In this document: positions 53,827 through 63,342 of the stretch, piece after piece | Layout of the letters: every line of letters starts with the position of its first letter | Numbering within the stretch: position 1 is the first letter of the stretch | NCBI GenBank assembly: GCA_965656875.1 | Contig: CBFHMJ010000041.1 | Location: 142,844 to 206,843, forward strand | DNA length: 64,000 bases | From: CBFHMJ01 sp965656875 | Lineage (GTDB): Bacteria; Pseudomonadota; Gammaproteobacteria; Enterobacterales; Alteromonadaceae | Reading direction: 5' to 3' | The notes under the pieces: generated by a model | Told to the model about the DNA's origin: nothing | Databases searched by the model: none | The model's input: only the letters and a program-made list of their open reading frames with translations | Program-made: the position numbers and the translations under genes

Positions 53827-54352
53827 GCTGATACTCCGAATAATTTTTATTTTGGATTATTAATATTGTTGTTAGTTTGTTTTTTTGTATTTCTGTATTT
53901 TTTGTTTTTTTAAAAGGTATATCTCGGTTACCTGTTAAGACAATAGCCAGAGGTTTCTGAAATAGGCAAATTCAAAAAAGTAATAAGATGTAATGAATTA
54001 TATAAATTATTGAAAAATATACTTTAAATAAACTGGTATGACTTGTAAGCGCGTACATAATTTTTATTTTGGTTGTTATTTATACAAGTTGTTTATAGTT
54101 CTTAATCTGTTGCTAAATAGTAATTTTGAATCAAATTTTAATCTTAAGTGCTAAAACTCATTTACATAATGAAGTTCTAATTAATCATGTCTTTCTATAA
54201 AGTCATTAGAAATAGTAATGACTATTAGTGATGGGGTTGGGAGATGCTTGTTCCTGAAGTTGCTGCTGGTGCAAAAAACTAGTGGCATTTAGTTGTACCT
54301 TCTGGTTTTATGCGCTCTCAATGTTTGAAAACGATGAATACTACGGCCTCTC
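53827..54352. other. AT-rich intergenic region between divergent protease and gabD genes
   Basis: No credible coding frame. Presumably holds both promoters. Nothing else noted. Confidence 0.5.
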
Positions 54353-55804
54353 ATGATTAAACTACGTGATGTATCTCTCCTGAAATCGACTTCCTTTATT
54401 AATGGTTCTTTTCTCCCTGCAGGTGATAACCAATTTTCTGTCACTGACCCTGCGACTCAAGAACTGTTAACTAATGTATCCAATATCACTCAACAAGACG
54501 TTCTGGCAGCCGTCGATGCGGCCGAAAAAGCGCTTCCAGCCTGGCGTGCAAAAACAACCGCTGAACGCTCTGCTATATTGATGAAATGGCACGATCTGAT
54601 GTTAGCGCATCAGGATGATCTGGCGATGATCATGACCCGCGAGCAAGGTAAGCCGCTATCAGAGGCCAGTCGTGAGATTGGTTACGGTGCTGCTTTTTGT
54701 GACTGGTTCGCTAATGAAGCAAAGCGTGTTTATGGCCAGACGATCCCGGCTCCAGACGCAACGAAGCGAATTCTGGTGATGAAACAGCCTGTTGGTGTGA
54801 CCTCGGCTATCACGCCGTGGAATTTCCCGAGTTCAATGATTACTCGTAAAGCTGCGCCAGCGCTTGCCGCAGGTTGTACATTTGTCGTCAAGCCGTCTGA
54901 ATTGACGCCTTTATCGGCACTGGCGTTGGCAGAGCTGGCAAAAAGAGCCGGTATTCCCGACGGTGTATTCAATGTCGTCGTTGGGGATGATGCTGACATG
55001 ATTGGTCAGGTGTTAACGACCCATCCCGTTATCCGCAAGTTCTCATTCACAGGGTCGACCGCTGTAGGTAAACAATTATCTGAACAGTGTGCGTCAACAG
55101 TCAAACGTGTGTCACTTGAACTTGGCGGTAATGCACCTTTTATTGTGTTTGACGATGCAGATTTAGATGCGGCTGTACAAGGGGCGATGGGATCGAAATA
55201 TCGTAATGCGGGTCAAACTTGTGTATGTGCTAATCGCATGTTTGTCCATGCCAGCGTATATGATGAATTCATCAGCAAGTTATCGGACGAAGTAAGTCGG
55301 TTAACCCTCGGGCAGGGGACTGATCCGAATGTAACGACAGGGCCGATGATTAATCAGCAAGCAAAGCAAAAGGCGGTTTCCTTAATTGAATCAGCGGTAG
55401 CTGATGGCGCGGAACTGCTGGTTGGTGAAGCGAATCCGGATATGTCATCTAACTTTTTCCAGCCAGCCATTCTAACGGGAGTTAATAATCAGATGGCTGT
55501 TGCGCAAACCGAGATTTTTGCGCCACTGGCTCCGGTGATTAAATTTGAACATGAGGACGACGTTATCCGAATGGCAAACGATACTGATTATGGTCTGGCG
55601 GCTTATTTTTACAGCCGTGATATAGGGCGTATCTATCGAGTTTCTGAACAATTGGAATATGGGATGGTTGGTGTGAATGAAGGTGTTATTTCAAACCCGA
55701 CTGCCCCTTTTGGCGGTGTAAAGCAGTCCGGTTTAGGACGGGAAGGTGGCTCTCAGGGCATTGAAGAGTATCTTGAGACTCGTTATGTGTGCATTGGCAT
55801 ATAA
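54353..55804 (+). CDS. gabD: Succinate-semialdehyde dehydrogenase (NADP+)
   Basis: 483 codons, the usual length for GabD. Aldehyde dehydrogenase marks: PWNFPSSM, FTGSTAVGK, the general base Glu in LELGGNAPF, and the catalytic Cys in NAGQTCVCANR. The second Cys two residues after the catalytic one is typical of GabD-type enzymes. The enzyme oxidises succinate semialdehyde to succinate in GABA breakdown. No gabT is next to it. It has no clear ribosome-binding site, so the start may differ by a few codons. Confidence 0.88.
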   Translation: MIKLRDVSLLKSTSFINGSFLPAGDNQFSVTDPATQELLTNVSNITQQDVLAAVDAAEKALPAWRAKTTAERSAILMKWHDLMLAHQDDLAMIMTREQGKPLSEASREIGYGAAFCDWFANEAKRVYGQTIPAPDATKRILVMKQPVGVTSAITPWNFPSSMITRKAAPALAAGCTFVVKPSELTPLSALALAELAKRAGIPDGVFNVVVGDDADMIGQVLTTHPVIRKFSFTGSTAVGKQLSEQCASTVKRVSLELGGNAPFIVFDDADLDAAVQGAMGSKYRNAGQTCVCANRMFVHASVYDEFISKLSDEVSRLTLGQGTDPNVTTGPMINQQAKQKAVSLIESAVADGAELLVGEANPDMSSNFFQPAILTGVNNQMAVAQTEIFAPLAPVIKFEHEDDVIRMANDTDYGLAAYFYSRDIGRIYRVSEQLEYGMVGVNEGVISNPTAPFGGVKQSGLGREGGSQGIEEYLETRYVCIGI

Positions 55805-55934
55805 ACTTTTGACAGTATTTTTAAGATAATTGAATTTTATCGTTGTCTACAAGGTGTTCAACACACACGCTCTGGTAAAACAAATTGGCTGTGGAAAAAT
55901 GCGGCTAACAACATAAAAACAGAGTACGAGAAAA

Positions 55935-57218
55935 ATGATGAATGTAAAAAAGGCACTGCTACCTGGACTTCTTCTTTGTCAAAGTCAGGCATTTGCTGCT
56001 GATTACGTGTTGCACGTTGGATCATTAATCGACGGTGTGTCGGATGATGTGCGAAAAAATGTCAGCATTGTGGTTAAGGGCAATAAGATTGCTGCTATTG
56101 AAAAAGGATTTCTTCAACCAACAGGCAAACAACAGCTTGTCGATTTAAAAGGTGAAACATTGATGCCTGGTTTCATTGATCTTCATACTCATCTTGATAT
56201 GTATTTTGGCCCCGGCTCTTATGCTGAAAAATACACAAAAAATGAAGCGGCCAGAGCGTTAACTGCTGCTAAGTATGCTGCAATTACGCTGAATGCAGGT
56301 TTTACTTCAGTGCGAAACCTGGGTGGAACAGTCACGATTGATTTGCGTAACTCTATTAATAAAGGCGAAACCATCGGTCCCAGAATTTATGCGGCTGGTG
56401 GAGCAATTGCAACGACGGGCGGACATGGTGACAGTTCAAATGGTATGAATAAGCACTATGCTCACTTATCAGGCGAGCAAGGTCCGACACAAGGTGTGGT
56501 AAATGGACCTTATGAAGCCAGACAAGCAATTCGTCAGCGTTATAAGGACGGTGCAGATGTGATCAAACTCACCGTTACCGGTGGCGTACTAAGCCTGGCA
56601 AAAAGTGGCGATAACCCTCAATTTATGGATGACGAGTTAGATGCGATTATGGACGCAGCAAAAGATTACAACTTTGTGGTAGCGGTTCACGCTCATGGCG
56701 CTGAAGGAATGCGTCGTGCTGTCAAAGCGGGTGTTGATTCGGTTGAACATGGCACCTATATGACTGACGACATCATGACGTTGATGAAAGAAAAGGGTAC
56801 ATGGTATGTGCCAACCATTTCTGCCGGTAAATGGGTTGCGGGCAATCTTGAATTGTATCCTGCTATTGTCAGACCAAAAGCGAAAGCTGTTGGCCCGCAA
56901 ATTCAAAAGACGTTTGCAAGGGCTTATAAAGAAGGTGTGAAAATAGCATTTGGTACTGATGCTGGTGTGTTTCCTCATGGCATGAATGCCAATGAGTTTG
57001 TCTACATGGTTGAAGCGGGCATGCCTGAAATGGAAGCGATTCAATCAGCAACATATTCAGCGGCGAGTCTGTTGGGAGAAGAATCATCATTAGGTAGTGT
57101 GGAAGTTGGTAAGCTTGCTGATCTGGTTGCAGTGACCGGAAATCCACTGGCTGATATCAAACTATTAAAAGACATCGATTTTGTGATGAAAGATGGTGTG
57201 ATTTATAAAGAAGATTAA
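55935..57218 (+). CDS. Exported amidohydrolase (imidazolonepropionase-like)
   Basis: 427 codons with a signal peptide (cleavage near QAFA, residue 21). Metal-site motifs: LHTHLD (HxH near 70-72), the carboxylated Lys in VIKLTVTGG, His in VAVHAHG, His in SVEHGTY and Asp in FGTDAG, the full set for a subtype I binuclear amidohydrolase. Family members hydrolyse cyclic or N-acyl dipeptide-like amides. An alternative tandem ATG lies three bases on. The substrate is unknown. A 10-bp hairpin follows the gene. Confidence 0.88.
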   Translation: MMNVKKALLPGLLLCQSQAFAADYVLHVGSLIDGVSDDVRKNVSIVVKGNKIAAIEKGFLQPTGKQQLVDLKGETLMPGFIDLHTHLDMYFGPGSYAEKYTKNEAARALTAAKYAAITLNAGFTSVRNLGGTVTIDLRNSINKGETIGPRIYAAGGAIATTGGHGDSSNGMNKHYAHLSGEQGPTQGVVNGPYEARQAIRQRYKDGADVIKLTVTGGVLSLAKSGDNPQFMDDELDAIMDAAKDYNFVVAVHAHGAEGMRRAVKAGVDSVEHGTYMTDDIMTLMKEKGTWYVPTISAGKWVAGNLELYPAIVRPKAKAVGPQIQKTFARAYKEGVKIAFGTDAGVFPHGMNANEFVYMVEAGMPEMEAIQSATYSAASLLGEESSLGSVEVGKLADLVAVTGNPLADIKLLKDIDFVMKDGVIYKED

Positions 57219-57240
57219 CAGCTATTTTGACTTATCCCGT

Positions 57241-57266
57241 CGCAGATGAATGTTTGTTCATCTGCG
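57241..57266 (+). terminator. Hairpin after the amidohydrolase gene
   Basis: CGCAGATGAA and TTCATCTGCG pair perfectly over 10 bp with a six-base loop. The T tract after it is interrupted, so termination may be weak. Confidence 0.6.
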
Positions 57267-57478
57267 TTCTACTATCTTCCTTCCAGTTCAGATTCAATAA
57301 AACATCATTATCGATAACTGCTTTGATATGACAGTTATATCGATCCATGCAACATACGATTAAAACGTCGATAAAGTAACTCAGTTTTACGTTGTATGTA
57401 TCTTATATTCGAGATTTTTAAACAAACTTCACGGTCTTAGATATTCAATACAGGATATTGTTTGTATTAAAAACAGGG

Positions 57479-57506
57479 ATGACTGTATGTACCTATCAGG
57501 TATAAT
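57479..57506 (+). promoter_or_regulatory. Sigma-70-type promoter of the exported VOC gene
   Basis: ATGACT (-35, 57479-57484), a 16-base spacer and a perfect TATAAT (-10, 57501-57506), 38 bases before the start codon. The -35 is weak. The rest of the 57267-57544 gap shows nothing notable. Confidence 0.45.
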
Positions 57507-57544
57507 CCGCGACATTATTGAAATACCTGTTTTGGAGAAGTGTA

Positions 57545-58054
57545 ATGAAATCTCTGTTTAAGCCTGCATTAATCGCATTATCTGTTGTTTGTGCCAGTGG
57601 TTTGACGGTTCCGGCTTTTGCCGCTGATGAAAATAAGAAAGTTGAACAGCCAATGACTCAAGGATTGAATCACCTTGGGCTAACGGTTTCAAAACTGGAT
57701 AAAACGGTTGCTTTTTTCACGGATGTTTTAGGTTGGCGATATGCCGGAGGCGATCCTTCTTACCCCGCAAAATTTGTAACAGATGGCAAAATCTTTATCA
57801 CGTTGTGGCAAGCAAGAGACCCAAAAAATGTAGTGGCGTTTGATCGAAAGAATAATATTGGGCTTCATCATCTGGCATTAACTGTTGATAGTTTTGATAG
57901 GTTAGATGAGCTGCATGAACGCTTTAAAAAAGCAGAAGGTGTAGTTGTTGAATTTGGTCCGGAGCCAAATCGAGGTGGCCCAACTAAGCACATGATGATT
58001 CGTGAACCGAGCGGAAATCGAATTGAATTTGCTCACAACCCGCCGAAAAAATAA
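57545..58054 (+). CDS. Exported VOC-family (glyoxalase-like) protein
   Basis: 169 codons from the ATG at 57545 (GGAGAAG upstream), with a signal peptide ending near AFA (about residue 26). The mature protein carries one VOC domain: NHLGLTVSKLDKTVAFFTDVLGW, cut here to NHLGLTVSKLDKTV, and HHLALTVDSFD, with a Glu in RIEFAHNP as a metal ligand candidate. VOC proteins are usually cytosolic; a periplasmic one is less common. Function unknown. Confidence 0.85.
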   Translation: MKSLFKPALIALSVVCASGLTVPAFAADENKKVEQPMTQGLNHLGLTVSKLDKTVAFFTDVLGWRYAGGDPSYPAKFVTDGKIFITLWQARDPKNVVAFDRKNNIGLHHLALTVDSFDRLDELHERFKKAEGVVVEFGPEPNRGGPTKHMMIREPSGNRIEFAHNPPKK

Positions 58055-58084
58055 GAGCTACTACCTTTGCTGGTTATTTTGGCT

Positions 58085-58114
58085 GCTGTTTAATGATTGG
58101 TTTCATTAAACAGC
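58085..58114 (+). terminator. Hairpin after the VOC gene
   Basis: GCTGTTTAATGA (58085-58096) and TCATTAAACAGC (58103-58114) are a perfect 12-bp stem with a six-base loop; only a short T-rich tail follows. Confidence 0.6.
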
Positions 58115-58519
58115 ATTTCATTCAGGGAGCTGTGATATCGACGCACAATAATAGAATATTCGGTCATGCGTACTGCCTGAATCTGTTAATTCTTAGAATA
58201 GAGATGGTTTAGTACTGGACGTTATAGTACCTAAATCCTTAATCAGAATATGGATTAAATGCGCAAATGCTACGTTTATGACTTTATAGACACGCGTACC
58301 TATGTTACATTTTGTAAACGGTTTGCGAAGATACTATAAACTGTAGTAAATTTAAGCAATTCATCTTATTCAGGGCGCTATTTATCGACAAAAGCTTGAT
58401 TATGTACCCTAATAAGAGAACATTCATAACTATCAAGTTGCTTTAGACTTTAAGATTGATGAAATAAGCCGCTACTTATTACATGAATCGGTCACTAACT
58501 TGAATTATGTTTGTTTAAG

Positions 58520-58760
58520 GTTTTGTTATCTTCGGATAGCAGCTTTGCAATTGCAAAGCGTAAAGGCTTATCAAGGATAGATAAGGCCATGTGATGGTTT
58601 TCAGCTTTATTACCGCTCATAAGTTGTCAATTATCATTTGGTAGTGTCACAGGAAGTTGGGCAAATTAACACATGTACCGAATGGTTAGTGTGTTGACCC
58701 GCTAGCACTGATACTCTCTTTGGCATAGGTGCGAAATATCACCTATGCCCTTTTTATTTT
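58520..58760 (+). ncRNA. Candidate structured RNA ending in a strong terminator
   Basis: No gene fits here, but successive hairpins do. A UUCG-capped stem GTTATC/GATAGC is at 58525-58540. A stem GCTTTGC/GCAAAGC is at 58542-58559. A stem closed by GGCTTATC and GATAAGGCC, with AAGGATA in its loop, is at 58565-58588. A longer arm, TTAACACA/TGTGTTGA flanked by GGG/CCC, is at 58659-58700. A 10-bp terminator lies at 58722-58749. The 5' boundary and promoter are not clear. GGA occurs in one loop (58575-58577) and in at least one more exposed place, as in CsrA-binding RNAs, but the count is low. It may be a small RNA or a long leader. The remaining parts of the 58115-59149 gap show no gene. Confidence 0.35.
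58722..58755 (+). terminator. Strong terminator with no gene directly upstream
   Basis: GGCATAGGTG (58722-58731) and CACCTATGCC (58740-58749), perfect 10-bp stem, eight-base loop, followed by C and a run of T. The nearest upstream plus-strand gene ends about 670 bases before and has its own hairpin. Confidence 0.9.
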
Positions 58761-59149
58761 ACCTCGCCGATAATTCCATTTCGTCCCCAGAAAAACTTTC
58801 ATCTTTCCATACCTTTTTAAAGCTCGATTGAGTATAGAGTTTTAGTAATGATCTGCCAGTGGTTTGGACCTTTTTTATATCATCCTTTGTTATAGATAAT
58901 GCTGATATGGATATAAAAAAGGAGTTGTGCGCTATTCACCGTCAGATTTGTGAATTTGGTCGTAAAACCGGAAAGTTTTTTTGAAAACGATATCCTTACT
59001 ATTGTTCGATTGACCGATTAGAACAAGTGACATAGTATGTCGCGTTTACTTGTACTGAAGATATAGTTAGCCAGAAAAACTACGAAAATAGAGAATGAAT
59101 TATTCTATCTGGTTACCTAACGCAAATTGATGAACAAAGAGGATTCACA

Positions 59150-60211
59150 TTGGCAAAATTTAAGTCACATGCTTTAGTTGCACTGTTGCTGGTCGTTGGA
59201 TACGGGCTTATGCAATTCAGAGCAACGATGGGACCATCGCTGCTGTTAGAAATTGGGCTGTTTGTATTAGCGCTTATTGCTTTGATAGTTGCGGCTGATA
59301 ATTTTACTGAGCTGGCTGTAAAAGTAGGTAATAGCCTTGGGTTAAGTAAATTAGCAACCGGAACATTGATTGTAGCGATTGGTACCTCTGCGCCAGAAAT
59401 GTTTTCCTCACTGAGTGCCGCGCTTAAAGGCGAGGCCGGTATGGTTATTGGCAATGTCTACGGTACGGTTGTAGCCAACACTTTATTAGGAATTGGTGCT
59501 GCTGCAACATTTGCAAAAGCCTCACTACCTGTTCACAAAGATGTGTTTGGTAGCAAAATGTCAATCTTCCTGGGGGCCGTCTTAATTTCTACAGCATCGA
59601 TGATCGACGGTGTATTCGACATGGTTGATGGCCTGCTACTGTTATTGTTGTTGGTATTTTATCTTGCTTACGTTCTTAAAAATGATAAGCATAATCAGGC
59701 TGAACAGGCTCTTCTGAACAGCGATGAAGATGAGGAAGAAGAAAAAGAAACAACGACAGTGCTTGATTGGGGATTGTTGGTTTTAAGTCTTAGCTTCTTA
59801 TTTATTTCCGGCGATTTGGTCGTTGATGCTCTAATTAAAGGTGCAGAGATTACAGATATTATGAGTGCTAAGTTATCCAGTACAATTCTGGCTGTTGGTA
59901 CTTCTATTCCTGAAATTGCGGTTGCTATTACTATTGTCCGTCGTCCGGGTGATAACAATGATCAAGCAGATCTGTTGTTGGGTGAAATCCTGGGATCAAA
60001 CATCTTTGATATTTTCGGTATCCTGGGGATTACGTCATTGATTCTACCGTTAACAATGGAGCCGAATCTGTTGATGTACTTATCAGGCTCAATGGTTGTA
60101 ATGTTCTTTGTGACGAATGTTGTTATGAATGACCGGAAGATAGATAAAATTGAAGGACTGATACTGTTAGCCTTGTTTGCTGTCTTTAATAATCAGCTGG
60201 TATCGATTTAG
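59150..60211 (+). CDS. CaCA-family Na+/Ca2+-type cation antiporter
   Basis: 353 codons with a TTG start six bases after AGAGGA. About ten TM segments in two halves. The two alpha-repeat signatures are GTSAPEMF (first half) and GTSIPEI (second half); these form the cation site. The loop joining the halves is acidic (EDEEEEKE, near 185-200). The gene is typical of the calcium/sodium antiporter (YrbG-like) group. It has its own terminator 30 bases on. Confidence 0.9.
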   Translation: MAKFKSHALVALLLVVGYGLMQFRATMGPSLLLEIGLFVLALIALIVAADNFTELAVKVGNSLGLSKLATGTLIVAIGTSAPEMFSSLSAALKGEAGMVIGNVYGTVVANTLLGIGAAATFAKASLPVHKDVFGSKMSIFLGAVLISTASMIDGVFDMVDGLLLLLLLVFYLAYVLKNDKHNQAEQALLNSDEDEEEEKETTTVLDWGLLVLSLSFLFISGDLVVDALIKGAEITDIMSAKLSSTILAVGTSIPEIAVAITIVRRPGDNNDQADLLLGEILGSNIFDIFGILGITSLILPLTMEPNLLMYLSGSMVVMFFVTNVVMNDRKIDKIEGLILLALFAVFNNQLVSI

Positions 60212-60241
60212 TTTCGTCCGACAATTACGGTTTACCACCTG

Positions 60242-60275
60242 AAGCCCGTTTGTGAATGCAAGCGGGCTTTTTTGT
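60242..60275 (+). terminator. Terminator of the antiporter gene
   Basis: AAGCCCG (60242-60248) and CGGGCTT (60263-60269), extended inward by A-T and G-T pairs, followed by six T. Confidence 0.9.
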
Positions 60276-60393
60276 ATTTTCCTGACTGAGTTGAGGCGGA
60301 GATCACAGGTAAGAATATTTTTTCAATCAATCGCTTGTATCTCGGGGAATCAACCCCATTTTTATCAAAAATAGATTTACAGGTTATCTCAGA

Positions 60394-61251
60394 ATGAATA
60401 CTGCACCAGAAAATGTTGTTGCATTAACACCAGAGAACTTTCAACAAGTATTGTTAGAAGTATCGAATGAAAAAGCGGTGGTTGTAAGCTTTTGGATGGA
60501 AGCCCATGAGCAAAGTAAAGAGGCTACAAATCTTGTTTCAGCGATTGCCGCTGAATACCCTGATGAGTTACTGGTTGCGACTGTTGATTGTGAAGCTCAG
60601 CAAGCAATTGCAATGCAGTTTGGTGTTCGAGCATTACCAACGGTTGCAGTGATTAAAAATGGTCAGCCTGTTGATGGGTTAGGTGGTGAAGTAGACGAGC
60701 CAAAGCTACGAGAAATGTTAGCAAAACACCTTCCTCTTCCTGAAGATAAGCTGGTTAAACAGGCTGCGGCACTGATTGCAGAACAACAGGCGGATGAAGC
60801 TTATGCGAAAGCGAAACAGGCATTTGAGCTAAACAATGAGCGCGCTGATATAAAACTGGTGTTGGCTGATGCAGCCCTTGATGTGGGTAAGTCAGATGAA
60901 GCTGAGCAGCTACTTGGAACCGTTATGATGGCTGATCAGGATAGTTACTATCACAGTCTGATGTCGAAGTTAGAGTTGGCGAAAGAGGCAGCTGAATCTC
61001 CAGAAATTAAAGCATTACAGCAACAGATTGCAGAGTCGCCAGACGATCTGGAATTAAAAGTTCAGCTTGGTGTTAAGTTTAACGAAGCTAATATGAAAGC
61101 AGAAGCGCTGGATGTTTTGTTTGACGTGCTGAAAAAGGACATGAACTTTGGTGAAGCAAAGAAACTGTTCCTTGGCGTCATCAGCAATTTACCGGCGGGG
61201 GATACGTTGGCGACGAGCTACCGCCAAAAACTTTATAGCATGATGTATTAA
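60394..61251 (+). CDS. cnoX: CnoX/YbbN-like thioredoxin-fold chaperone-associated protein
   Basis: 285 codons: a thioredoxin domain (1-115) followed by TPR-like helices (120-285), which is the CnoX layout. The active site WCGPC position reads W34-M-E-A-H38, so both redox Cys are replaced by Met and His; only the cis-Pro in ALPTVAV is kept. As in other CnoX proteins, thiol-disulfide chemistry at this site is not expected, and a holdase or GroEL/DnaK-linked role is likely. No partner gene is adjacent. Confidence 0.85.
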   Translation: MNTAPENVVALTPENFQQVLLEVSNEKAVVVSFWMEAHEQSKEATNLVSAIAAEYPDELLVATVDCEAQQAIAMQFGVRALPTVAVIKNGQPVDGLGGEVDEPKLREMLAKHLPLPEDKLVKQAAALIAEQQADEAYAKAKQAFELNNERADIKLVLADAALDVGKSDEAEQLLGTVMMADQDSYYHSLMSKLELAKEAAESPEIKALQQQIAESPDDLELKVQLGVKFNEANMKAEALDVLFDVLKKDMNFGEAKKLFLGVISNLPAGDTLATSYRQKLYSMMY

Positions 61252-61259
61252 TGATGCTT

Positions 61260-61292
61260 CAGGAGCGACGAACATCCGTTTACTCGCTCCTG
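61260..61292. terminator. Hairpin between convergent cnoX and oxidase genes
   Basis: CAGGAGCGA (61260-61268) and TCGCTCCTG (61284-61292), a perfect 9-bp stem (10 with the flanking T-A pair) and a 15-base loop; a T-rich stretch follows on the plus strand. Confidence 0.5.
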
Positions 61293-61330
61293 ACAGTTTA
61301 TCTATTTTTCCCTTCTCTGATTTTAAACCG

Positions 61331-62668
61331 CTATAAGTAACGGTCTTTGATTCTTCCATATTCGTAAAATAGCCGTTGACCGACTCGCCTGAATGGTGAA
61401 AACGGAAATACTGGTAAAGGTGTTTGAAGTGTTGGAATGGTGTGTTCAGCAGTAAGACCTAATACTTTTTCTGCAAGGCGTTTACCCGCGAGTGTGCTAA
61501 ATGAAACACCCGCACCGCAATAACCTGCCGCATAAAAAACCGAATCGTTATACTCATGTATATGAGGTATTGAATCCAGTGAGACGCTGATCCAGCCACT
61601 CCACTTATAATCCGCTTTGATTGCATGTAATGTCGGGAAGCTTCTCTTTAAAGCAGTTAATAGTCGATCATGATAAATAGGATTGCCAGATGCTTTACCA
61701 GAGATCGCGCCTCGGCCACCAAACAGAATCCTGTTATCCGGCAATTTTCGATAATAATATTTAAGTTCCCTTGTATCCATCATGACCTGATTGGTTTTAA
61801 ATCCAGATGAAGCAATTTGATCATCAGTTAACGGCGATGTAACCAATACACTGGTTTGAACGGGAAGAAGTCGCTTATCTATAGCAGGATGAAAAGACTG
61901 TGTTGTATAGCCATTACTGCAACACACTACCTTTTTGGCTTTAACTTGCCCCTGCGGAGTCTGTAGCAGGTGGTAACCATGCTTCTGTTTCCAGGATAAA
62001 ACGGGTGACTGAGTAAACAGCTGACATTGCTCAGCGGGAAGCAGGCTATGATACGCAAGTGCCAGTTTCATTGGATTGATACCGTAACCTTGTTGATATC
62101 GCAATGCGCCGAACGCTTCCTTGTGATCAACATAATGGTTTTTTAACTCGTCAGTCGTTAATGGCTCAACGTCATAGCCAAAATAACGTTGCATATAGTC
62201 AGCTTGTTCTACAAGTTGCGCATAATATTTTTTTCTATGCGCTATTTTCAGGTATCCATTAGGTTGGCGGTCTACATTATGTCCTGATTCACCGATTAAT
62301 GATTCAACTAATGAGACACCGCTCAAAAACTCGTTGTGCAATCGTAGTGTAGTGTCCATCCCAAAGCGATCAACCAGCGCCTTGTAACCTAAACGACCAC
62401 TTAACGGCAAAACAAAACCGGCATTTCGTCCGCTGGCTCCCCAGGCTATGCCGTTCGCCTCTAATAAGACGACCGATAAGTCACTTTGTCTGGCCAAATG
62501 TAATGCGGTGCTCATACCTGCATAACCTGCACCGATGATAACAACGTCGGCATTAACAGAGTCGGTCAGTGTTGTTGTCGTTGGAAAGGAATTGATCGTC
62601 GAAGCCCAGAACGATTCCGGATAAGGTTGTGCCGATGTGGGGGTTTTAGATAGTAATGGATCGAACAT
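61331..62668 (-). CDS. FAD-dependent oxidoreductase, PuuB-like (gamma-glutamylputrescine oxidase family)
   Basis: 445 codons. The Rossmann motif GAGYAGMSTAL lies near 48-58, then LLEANGIAWGASGRNAGFVL, which is the DAO-family FAD motif of PuuB-like enzymes, cut here to ASGRNAGFVL. C-terminal KWSGWISVSLDSIPHI and YAAGYCGAGVS complete the set. Family members oxidise secondary amines such as gamma-glutamylputrescine or sarcosine with O2. No other puu gene is in the window, so the substrate is a guess. Confidence 0.85.
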   Translation of the reverse strand: MFDPLLSKTPTSAQPYPESFWASTINSFPTTTTLTDSVNADVVIIGAGYAGMSTALHLARQSDLSVVLLEANGIAWGASGRNAGFVLPLSGRLGYKALVDRFGMDTTLRLHNEFLSGVSLVESLIGESGHNVDRQPNGYLKIAHRKKYYAQLVEQADYMQRYFGYDVEPLTTDELKNHYVDHKEAFGALRYQQGYGINPMKLALAYHSLLPAEQCQLFTQSPVLSWKQKHGYHLLQTPQGQVKAKKVVCCSNGYTTQSFHPAIDKRLLPVQTSVLVTSPLTDDQIASSGFKTNQVMMDTRELKYYYRKLPDNRILFGGRGAISGKASGNPIYHDRLLTALKRSFPTLHAIKADYKWSGWISVSLDSIPHIHEYNDSVFYAAGYCGAGVSFSTLAGKRLAEKVLGLTAEHTIPTLQTPLPVFPFSPFRRVGQRLFYEYGRIKDRYL

Positions 62669-62784
62669 GTGTTTGAATATTTGCCTGAAGATATGGTGAC
62701 ATTAAAGCAATTCAGTATCCGGATTAATATCGAAATCTGATGATATACCGGATACTGAGCGAGATTTTTCTGGAAATTGCGGTG

Positions 62785-63342
62785 TTATTTTTCGAAGTGG
62801 ACAATCATTTCTGCGGCAACACACTTACAACCTATGCCGCAAATGGGACAGTCATAATCCAGATCGCCCCATTTGCCGGGGTGTTCTTTAACAAGCTCTC
62901 CGCCAGCTTTCGTCATGTATTTGAATGCACTGTTACCAGGACTCTGAAGCCAGATGTGACTCACGCCTGCTTTAGCACCCTGTTGCTTGGCAATGGCAAT
63001 AGAGTGTTGGAGTAATTTACTTCCGATTCCCTTGCCGCGTAATGATTCGTCAACGGTATTACATTTGAAATAACAGACAGCATCGCGGTCGGTATGCCAT
63101 TCCTCTGGCGAGCACCATTTGTCGAGTTCCCAGTTTCCAGGCGCATAAGTTAGACGAAATCCCACGAGTTTATCATCTATATAACAAACGCAACTGGCGT
63201 TTAGTCCATCTTTTAAACCTTTTAGATAGATTTCTTCGGCAGACTCCGGATTGAGATAATTGTCACCATGTACCAGATTGCCTAGCTTAATAACATCTTC
63301 AAAACTTGAATGGTCATACGGAACGATTCTCAGGTGATCCAT
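62785..63342 (-). CDS. GNAT N-acetyltransferase with C-terminal Cys cluster
   Basis: 185 codons. The acetyl-CoA loop is RGKGIGSKLL near 110-120, and HIWLQSPGNSAFKYMTKAG follows as the usual C-terminal GNAT helix and strand, cut here to PGNSAFKYMTKAG. The last 30 residues contain CPICGIGCKC, four Cys spaced like a zinc-binding knuckle. This tail is not typical of GNAT enzymes. The substrate is unknown. It is transcribed in the same direction as the PuuB-like gene but 117 bases upstream of it. Confidence 0.85.
   Translation of the reverse strand: MDHLRIVPYDHSSFEDVIKLGNLVHGDNYLNPESAEEIYLKGLKDGLNASCVCYIDDKLVGFRLTYAPGNWELDKWCSPEEWHTDRDAVCYFKCNTVDESLRGKGIGSKLLQHSIAIAKQQGAKAGVSHIWLQSPGNSAFKYMTKAGGELVKEHPGKWGDLDYDCPICGIGCKCVAAEMIVHFEK

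Noticed and set aside
58520..58620. Match to the c-di-GMP (GEMM) riboswitch because of a GCAAAGC stretch
   Set aside because: The conserved GEMM core around that motif is absent; the resemblance is limited to seven bases inside a palindrome.
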